64,000 bases of DNA, from positions 186,001 through 250,000 of the forward strand of contig OZ007023.1 of the NCBI GenBank assembly GCA_963931525.1. The letters run 5' to 3'. Shown one piece after another: positions 58,677-64,000 of the stretch. Under the pieces are notes generated by a model, which saw only the letters and a program-made list of their open reading frames with translations, did no database searches and had not been told where the DNA came from. Position numbers and translations under genes: made by a program. Positions within the stretch are counted from its first letter, which is position 1. Each line of letters opens with the position of its first letter. The stretch is from Fimenecus sp900545625 (lineage in GTDB: Bacteria > Bacillota > Clostridia > Oscillospirales > Acutalibacteraceae).

Positions 58677-60245
58677 TTGGACGATCAAAAAGAAAAACGC
58701 GGCGGCACGCCCGAACCGGATGTTGAGCCGAACGCTGAGCCGAGTGCCGAGCCGAACGCCGAACCGCAAGCCGGGTCGGACGGCGAGCAGTCGCTGCACG
58801 ACGAATTGGAAGATCTCGCAAGGGTCTTTCAGGAGGAGCTTGACCGCGCGAAGGCACAGGCCGAAGCGGACGCGAACCGTACGGACGACGCGCCGGGCAT
58901 CTTGATCCAATCGCTCGACGATCTGCCGGACGCGCAGCGGGAAGCGGACGCAGAGGCGGAGCCGAAGAACGACACGGAAGAAACGCTTTGCGAATGCTGC
59001 GGCGAACGGCCGAGCGGGACGCAGAAAGATCCGGATTCCCCTTACTGCTCCGTCTGCGACGAGGGGCTGCGGCATTATCCTTTTGACTTTTTGAATGTTT
59101 TGCTGGCGTTGGTGCTTTTGGTGTTTGTGTTTTACGGCGGCTACCAGTTTGCCGACCACACCGAAGTGTTTGTTCGGACGGCGCAGGCAGATTCGCTTGC
59201 TGCGGACAATGAACTGTATTCCGCTTTGGACGCCTATACGCAAGCTGAAGAAGCTATGTCCTCCGACCGAATCAACGGGGAGCTGGTCTATAAGCGCGCC
59301 GCTCTTACGATGTATAAGCTCGGATATATGTCGAACGTTGTGGAGCTCGGAGATGCCGTTCACAGCTGGGAACTGCAGCTGCCGCATTTCCGCTCTATGA
59401 AAACGGCGCTCGACCGCGCCGAGCAGTTCCTTGCCACGGGCGACGCCGCCACGGAGATCCTGTCGCCGTACATGTCCATGTCCGCGCAGGACATCCCGTA
59501 TGACGATGTGCTCGCGCAATTGGAGGCGCTCAAGACCGCCGACCCGGAGGAGACGACCGCCGCCGCAGAGGATACAACGGATGAGGCGGAAACAACGGCC
59601 GAGGCTGCGGATACGGACGCTTACACCCCGCAGTATACCGGCTACAGCACCGCCATGGTCACATTTTACCAATACTATCTGGCACTTATCTCCGACCAGC
59701 CTTTAGAGACCCAGATCGGTTTTGTGGAAGAGATGCAGTCGCTGGAGCCCGAGGAGACATGGCTGTATGCAACACTGCTCGGTGAGCTGTATGCCAAGAC
59801 CGGGCGCGATATTGAACCGATCTGTGAAAAAATGCTCGAAGTCAACGCCGAGGACGATACACCCGCGCTGCTGCGCGTGATCGCGCTGCGCACGGCGGGG
59901 GACTACGATGCGGCGGTCTCGCAGAGCGAAGCGCAGATCGAAGCAGACAATGAATATGCTGCGGAGCTGTATCGGCAGATCGGGCTTTGCTATCTGCTGC
60001 AGGGCGATTACGAAACGGCATATGAAAAGGTCAACGAGGGCTTCCATTTAACCAATCCGTCCATCCAGCTTGTCAACACGCTGGCGCTTTGCGCTTCCGC
60101 TGCGGGCGAAGAGGACGCCTATGCAGAGGCGGCGGATCTGCTGACAAGCAGCGGGTATACCATCTCTGAAGAGGTGCTGGAATACCGCGCCGGCACGCGT
60201 ACCATAGAGAGCATCTTCACGGAAGGGGATCTGGACGTCACATGA
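58677..60245 (+). CDS. Zinc-ribbon, single-pass membrane protein with TPR-like C-terminal domain
   Basis: 522 residues. A disordered acidic N-terminus with AEPNAEP repeats (~10-35) leads to a two-CxxC zinc ribbon (CECCGERP, YCSVCDEG; ~104-128). A transmembrane helix (~137-155) follows, then a long extracytoplasmic helical region with tetratricopeptide-like repeats (~385-500) broken by an Ala/Glu/Thr-rich linker (~285-315). TTG 58677 is the start, six bases after AAGGAGGT. The next gene overlaps by four bases. Probably a scaffold; function unknown. Confidence 0.75.
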   Translation: MDDQKEKRGGTPEPDVEPNAEPSAEPNAEPQAGSDGEQSLHDELEDLARVFQEELDRAKAQAEADANRTDDAPGILIQSLDDLPDAQREADAEAEPKNDTEETLCECCGERPSGTQKDPDSPYCSVCDEGLRHYPFDFLNVLLALVLLVFVFYGGYQFADHTEVFVRTAQADSLAADNELYSALDAYTQAEEAMSSDRINGELVYKRAALTMYKLGYMSNVVELGDAVHSWELQLPHFRSMKTALDRAEQFLATGDAATEILSPYMSMSAQDIPYDDVLAQLEALKTADPEETTAAAEDTTDEAETTAEAADTDAYTPQYTGYSTAMVTFYQYYLALISDQPLETQIGFVEEMQSLEPEETWLYATLLGELYAKTGRDIEPICEKMLEVNAEDDTPALLRVIALRTAGDYDAAVSQSEAQIEADNEYAAELYRQIGLCYLLQGDYETAYEKVNEGFHLTNPSIQLVNTLALCASAAGEEDAYAEAADLLTSSGYTISEEVLEYRAGTRTIESIFTEGDLDVT

Positions 60246-60817
60246 GAATCGTATATTTGATCGTAAAATATATCACATTGCCCGGCACATTTTTGCAGGC
60301 CTTTTTTGAGCATTTGACCTGCCGCGTGTATGAAGTGCTCGTGGAGGACGGGCGGTATCTGCGGGCAAACGAAATGTGCGGGCATATCCAGCACGAGCTT
60401 GTGCGCAAGCGCTCGACCTCGTTTGGGATCTGTTTCTTCCCCTTCCTGTTCAATCTGATCGCGGGGCTGATGCTCACGGCAGTCGGCGCGGTCAACGTGC
60501 TGTACCTCGGTGAATTCTTCACCTCGGGCGGCTCGGTGCATATCCTCAACTTCCTGTTTTTGTGGGTCGGTATTTCGTGCTTAACGAATCTGTTCCCGCA
60601 GACGGAGGACGCGCTCACGTTCAAAGAGCTGCTGTACGGCAAGGGAAAATCCAACCTGTTTGTCAAGATCATCGCCGCCCCGATCTTTGCCGTCTTGTAT
60701 GTCGGCTCTTATCTGCAAAAATGGGGTGTGACGCTGCTCACATCAGCGGCGTTCGCCTATGCGCTGCCCTATATTTTGGGTACGTTCCTGCCGCAGCTTT
60801 ACGAAGCGGTGCAATAA
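60242..60817 (+). CDS. Hypothetical membrane protein, partner of the TPR protein
   Basis: 191 residues with about four hydrophobic segments (~5-25, 62-85, 95-115, 135-180). A conserved-looking cytosolic piece, RANEMCGHIQHELVRKRSTS, lies between the first two. No family was recognised. The ATGA overlap with the preceding gene implies coupled translation and a shared function. Confidence 0.7.
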   Translation: MRIVYLIVKYITLPGTFLQAFFEHLTCRVYEVLVEDGRYLRANEMCGHIQHELVRKRSTSFGICFFPFLFNLIAGLMLTAVGAVNVLYLGEFFTSGGSVHILNFLFLWVGISCLTNLFPQTEDALTFKELLYGKGKSNLFVKIIAAPIFAVLYVGSYLQKWGVTLLTSAAFAYALPYILGTFLPQLYEAVQ

Positions 60818-60840
60818 ACCGACCAAAATCCATCAAAAGA

Positions 60841-60872
60841 CGCCGCCCTCCGAAACGGAGGGCGGCGTTCTT
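60841..60872. terminator. Bidirectional terminator
   Basis: A perfect 12-bp G+C stem (60841-60852 with 60856-60867, loop AAA) between the converging membrane-protein gene and the M23 gene. Only short T-stretches follow. Confidence 0.75.
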
Positions 60873-60884
60873 CTTGTTTTGCTT

Positions 60885-62588
60885 TTATCTGCCGAGATAC
60901 GGCAAGGGGTTGACGCGGTTGCCGTTGACGCGCACCTCAAAGTGCAGGTGCGGGCCCGTAACATTGCCGGTCGAACCGATACTGCCGATCCGCTGCCCCG
61001 CCGAAACAGAATCGCCCGCAGACACCCGCAGCGAGCCGCGCTGCATATGGGCATACAATGTAGAAAGCCCATTGCCGTGGTTGATGATCACATAGTAGCC
61101 ATAGCTGGAATGGTATCCTGCCGTAGTCACCCTGCCGCTGCCCGCCGCAACGACCGCAAGTCCCGTGCTCCCGCCGCCGGCGCGGGTAATGTCGATCGCC
61201 CGATGATACCCGGAGCTTCGCGAACCGTAGCCGGAGGAAATGTTATACGCCCCGATTGCAGGCCACAGCAGGCTGCCGCCGTAGCTGGTCGCGGAATAGG
61301 AGCCGGAGGAACCGTATGCCCGCCGCGTGCCGACCTGAATGACCTCATCGACGGGCTCCCGGATCGTCACGCGTGAGACCTCTTTGACCGAGGTGCGCAC
61401 ACCGTCCACATAAGTGACCAGCTCCGTGACCTCCTGTTCGCCGTTGACGCCCTTCGTCTTGGTGCGCCGCGTGCCCGAATACAGGCTGGACGTTTCTTCC
61501 CGAACCGTCTCATACGGAATCGTCTCGGTGCGCGTTTCGGTACGGGTGACCTGCACCTGAATGAAATTGACCTCGCGGGTGATGAGAAGCTCCTGCCCGA
61601 TGTGGATCTCTTCGGTAAGGCCCGGATTCTGCTCAAACAGCGTCGCTGTGGATAAACCGAATTTCTGTGCAATGCCCGAAACCGTGTCGCCCTCCTCGAC
61701 CGTGTAATACTGCGCGGCGCTCTTTTTGGAATTCAAGCGCTGGGAAAGGCGCTGTGCATCCCAGATCGTCTCTTCGCTGTCCGGGTAAAGCCCCTGCACA
61801 TACGAGATCTCCTCGACAAAGCTGACAACCGCGTTGGCATCGGTTACGTCGTAGTTGTCTAAGATCGTATCGAACACCGTGGCGGCGTCCGTCTCATTCT
61901 TCACCGCGCACAGGAACTCACCGTCGATATAAATCCCGCAGGCATTGGTCACCTGCAAATTGCTGCGTTCAATAATGGCGTCGCACAGCACGGTTGCATC
62001 GCGCAGTTCCGTTAGACGTACCGGTTTGATCGCAAAGCTGACGCTTTCCGTTTTTGTGTCGCCCGTATCCACTGCCGCTGCGGTCGCAAGCCGTTCTTCC
62101 GCCTGCTCACGCGCGGCGAGATAGACCGACTCCGACTCGACATAGCCGATGACCGCGTCGTTGTATTTGACCTCCAGCGCCAAAGTCCTGCCGCCAAGGG
62201 CGCTGACCGTAAAGCAGAGCACGACGAATGCGGCGCACGGCAGCACCACGTTGACGGCAAAGCGGAATACTGCGCCGTGCAGGCGAAACGCCTTGCGCAT
62301 ATAGGCTTTCAGCAGCGTCGGCGCGGCCCTGCGGTCGTTTTTCAGCACATCTAAAACACGTGCGTGCACACGGCGCACATCGCTGATCAGCTCACGGATC
62401 TCGCGCACGAGCCGGCGCGCTGCGCGCATAAAAAAGCCGCCCACCGTAACGAGTACGGCGGTCAAGATCGCCCGAAGCGCCTGGAACGGCTTTTTGAGCT
62501 GCCGCCAGAGCCAGCGCCCGAAGTTGCGCAGCAAATAGCCGCTTTTCAGCCCTAAATAATAGATAGTTCGGTAAAATCGGTCAAACAT
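60885..62588 (-). CDS. M23 endopeptidase with LysM and G5 domains
   Basis: 567 residues. A basic N-terminal cytosolic part (~1-105) and one transmembrane helix (~108-132) are followed by a stalk, LysM (~294-338, YTVEEGDTVSGIAQKFG), G5 (~340-420) and an M23 peptidase domain (~440-565). Zinc ligands are His462 and Asp466 (YHRAIDI) and His549 (GPHLHFEV); His514 and His547 are catalytic. It probably cuts peptide cross-links of peptidoglycan outside the cell, as SpoIIQ- or DipM-like proteins do. The complete metal site argues for activity. Confidence 0.88.
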   Translation of the reverse strand: MFDRFYRTIYYLGLKSGYLLRNFGRWLWRQLKKPFQALRAILTAVLVTVGGFFMRAARRLVREIRELISDVRRVHARVLDVLKNDRRAAPTLLKAYMRKAFRLHGAVFRFAVNVVLPCAAFVVLCFTVSALGGRTLALEVKYNDAVIGYVESESVYLAAREQAEERLATAAAVDTGDTKTESVSFAIKPVRLTELRDATVLCDAIIERSNLQVTNACGIYIDGEFLCAVKNETDAATVFDTILDNYDVTDANAVVSFVEEISYVQGLYPDSEETIWDAQRLSQRLNSKKSAAQYYTVEEGDTVSGIAQKFGLSTATLFEQNPGLTEEIHIGQELLITREVNFIQVQVTRTETRTETIPYETVREETSSLYSGTRRTKTKGVNGEQEVTELVTYVDGVRTSVKEVSRVTIREPVDEVIQVGTRRAYGSSGSYSATSYGGSLLWPAIGAYNISSGYGSRSSGYHRAIDITRAGGGSTGLAVVAAGSGRVTTAGYHSSYGYYVIINHGNGLSTLYAHMQRGSLRVSAGDSVSAGQRIGSIGSTGNVTGPHLHFEVRVNGNRVNPLPYLGR

Positions 62589-62754
62589 ATGGCGTTCCTT
62601 TCAAATGCCGCGCCGAAGATAAGCGCAAGCGTTTTTCAGGTCCAAGGACATATATGAAAGGATTATAACACATTTTGCCTGCTTTTTCAAGTCGCGCCGC
62701 ACAGGTGCGCGACGCGGTGCGGCGCGGTGCGCTTCGTTGCCGTCTGCGGAACAC

Positions 62755-62787
62755 AAAAACGGCGGCGCTTACAAAAGCGCCGCCGTT
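62755..62787 (-). terminator. Terminator of the CD1247-type gene
   Basis: A perfect 13-bp stem (62758-62770 with 62775-62787, loop ACAA) followed by T on the minus strand. The rest of the 212-base gap holds a GCG-rich low-complexity stretch (~62695-62740) and nothing else. Confidence 0.85.
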
Positions 62788-62800
62788 TGTTACAGCGTTC

Positions 62801-63226
62801 TTATTCGTCTTTGTCGTCCGCGTCATCGCCGCAGCCATCACAGCCGCAGCCGCATTCGTCATCAAGGTCGAATTCCAGCTTTTCGCCGCACGCCGGGCAG
62901 GCGGCAAAGCCGTTGTCAATGTCGGCTTCGTCAAAATAGACAGTCTCGCCGCAGGCAGGGCAGTCCACTTCGTAAACGCCCTCGTCGTCACAGCCGCACT
63001 CGTCCTCTTCATAGACATACTGCTCAAGATCGTCAAGATCTTCATCCACAGCGTCGAGCTGCTCGCTGACGAGCGCCAGCTCGTCTTCAAGGTCGGAAAC
63101 GGTCATGGCAAGATCATCGATAACGTCGAGCATTGCCTTAAACAGCCTGGTTTCATCCTTCTTTTCTTCGAGGTCAAGCCCCTCGAACAGCCCGCGCAGA
63201 TAGGCGGCTTTTTCCGTAACGGTCAT
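62801..63226 (-). CDS. CD1247 N-terminal-domain-type acidic zinc-ribbon protein
   Basis: 141 residues. The N-terminal helical part (TEKAAYLRGLFEGLDL to ~70) matches the CD1247-type domain of Clostridia. A ribbon with VDCPACGETVYF and FAACPACGEKLEF is followed by a tail rich in Cys, Gly and Asp (DDECGCGCDGCGDD). It probably binds zinc. AGGAGGT precedes the ATG. It follows efp by 23 bases in one operon. Function unknown. Confidence 0.8.
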   Translation of the reverse strand: MTVTEKAAYLRGLFEGLDLEEKKDETRLFKAMLDVIDDLAMTVSDLEDELALVSEQLDAVDEDLDDLEQYVYEEDECGCDDEGVYEVDCPACGETVYFDEADIDNGFAACPACGEKLEFDLDDECGCGCDGCGDDADDKDE

Positions 63227-63249
63227 AACGTATACCTCCTAAAATACAA

Positions 63250-63807
63250 TTACGCTCTGGACATATATTCGCCGCTTCTCGTATCGACGTTGATCATCTC
63301 ACCCTCGTCGATGAACAGCGGGACTTTGATCTCCGCCCCGGTTTCGAGCGTAGCGGGCTTGGTCGCGTTGGTCGCGGTGTCGCCCTTAAAGCCGGGTTCG
63401 GTTTTGGTGACTTGCAGCGTGACAAAGGTCGGCGGTTCCACGCCGAACACCTTGCCCTTGTAAGAAAGCACTTTGCAGACCATGTTTTCCTTGACGAACT
63501 TGAAGTTGTCGGAAAGGTCGCTTGCGTTGATGGGTACGAGCTCATAGGTCTCGGGATCCATGAAGTAATACAGATCGCCGTCGTTGTAAGAATATTCCAT
63601 ATCCTTGCGTTCGATGAACGCGGTGGGGAATTTTTCGGTGGGGTTGAAGGTCTTTTCCACCACGCTGCCTGCGATCACGTTTTTGATCTTGGTGCGCACA
63701 AACGCCGCGCCCTTACCGGGTTTGACGTGCTGGAACTCGATGATCTGGTAGACATTGCCGTCCATTTCAAACGTCACGCCGTTGCGAAAATCGCCTGCTG
63801 TAATCAT
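63250..63807 (-). CDS. efp: Translation elongation factor P
   Basis: 185 residues, exactly the usual length. Three beta-barrel domains; the tip loop of domain I reads VKPGKGAAFVRTK with the modifiable Lys, and the C-terminus has GEMINVDTRSGEYMSR. It rescues ribosomes stalled on polyproline. ATG 63807 lies eight bases after GGAGG; an ATG three codons earlier is inside the Shine-Dalgarno region. Confidence 0.96.
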   Translation of the reverse strand: MITAGDFRNGVTFEMDGNVYQIIEFQHVKPGKGAAFVRTKIKNVIAGSVVEKTFNPTEKFPTAFIERKDMEYSYNDGDLYYFMDPETYELVPINASDLSDNFKFVKENMVCKVLSYKGKVFGVEPPTFVTLQVTKTEPGFKGDTATNATKPATLETGAEIKVPLFIDEGEMINVDTRSGEYMSRA

Positions 63808-63872
63808 AAAATACATCCTCCGTTTTACGCCCCGCCGCGCTGCGGCGCAGGTTTGTTTCTCATTCGTCTACT

Positions 63873-63901
63873 ATTGTATATGATTGCGTGCGGTTTTTCA
63901 A
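63873..63901 (-). promoter_or_regulatory. Sigma-A promoter of efp
   Basis: On the minus strand: TTGAAA (63901-63896), 17-base spacer, TACAAT (63878-63873). It allows efp to be made independently of the upstream peptidase gene. Confidence 0.75.
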
Positions 63902-63909
63902 GGCTTTTT

Positions 63910-64000
63910 TTACAGAACCAAAAGCTCTTTCGGGCAATTCGTCAAATTGCGGCAGCCCTCTGCCGTGATAAACGCCATATCCTCCGTGCGCACGCCGAAT
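63910..64000 (-). CDS. C-terminal end of Xaa-Pro aminopeptidase (M24), truncated by window edge
   Basis: Only the last 30 codons are present, reading FGVRTEDMAFITAEGCRNLT and ending PKELLVL before TAA. This is the typical C-terminus of M24 Xaa-Pro peptidases, with the metal-binding Glu in GVRTED. The order pepP-like then efp is common in Firmicutes. Its start lies outside the window. Confidence 0.8.
   Translation of the reverse strand, partial: FGVRTEDMAFITAEGCRNLTNCPKELLVL

Overview
The window is G+C-rich chromosomal DNA from a spore-forming member of the Clostridia (Bacillota). The best guess is an uncultured gut Oscillospiraceae/Ruminococcaceae-type organism. The basis is sigma-G next to a YlmC/YmxH-type gene, a SpoIID-like protein, PolC, short-form HisG with HisZ, the darA-holB-ricT-trmN6-rsmI and pyrH-frr-uppS-cdsA-dxr-rseP-ispG-polC gene orders, and clean sigma-A promoters and intrinsic terminators throughout. 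Species cannot be fixed from the sequence alone.

Layout. 1-4.8 kb: end of a DUF2804 gene, prmA, then a small accessory patch (a PARG-like/DraG double ADP-ribosyl hydrolase, an XRE regulator, an amidase-domain protein). 5-7.6 kb: ylmC-like gene, sigG with a sigma-G-type promoter, and dinB. 7.7-13.1 kb: a 193-bp tandem hairpin repeat and a BceRS-BceAB-type peptide-sensing/resistance module whose ATPase gene is cut by one in-frame TAA. 13.2-16.4 kb: uracil/xanthine permease with a long hairpin-rich leader, tRNA-Gln(CUG), and a complete 1062-bp insertion sequence flanked by perfect 26-bp direct repeats. 16.5-19.4 kb: three tandem paralogous membrane proteins, two with an N-terminal helix-turn-helix. 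19.4-28.6 kb: spoIID-like gene, citrate synthase, AEC transporter, and the c-di-AMP receptor/clamp-loader/RicT/ferredoxin/TrmN6/RsmI cluster. 28.6-32.9 kb: XRE regulator, histidine phosphatase, HAD phosphatase, PutP symporter, a 3 x 97-bp repeat and a multi-hairpin element. 32.9-40.7 kb: M20 peptidase and the his operon hisZ-G-D-C-B-A-I-E, without hisH and hisF. 40.8-50.9 kb: pyrH to polC operon (nucleotide, translation, isoprenoid, phospholipid, replication). 51-54.8 kb: N-acetylhexosamine kinase-like gene and feoA-feoB-FeoB-associated protein. 54.9-64 kb: htpG under a CIRCE operator, GH28-like protein, zinc-ribbon/TPR membrane protein with a partner, LysM/G5/M23 protein, a CD1247-type protein, efp and the end of a Xaa-Pro peptidase gene.

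Most genes are housekeeping and sit in recognisable operons. The most unusual points are a PolC that lacks the embedded DEDD proofreading exonuclease yet keeps all nine expected PHP metal ligands, the fused PARG/DraG hydrolase, the HTH-membrane paralogue array, the insertion sequence with a 26-bp target duplication, and the nonsense-split bceA with a BceR-type operator in front of it.
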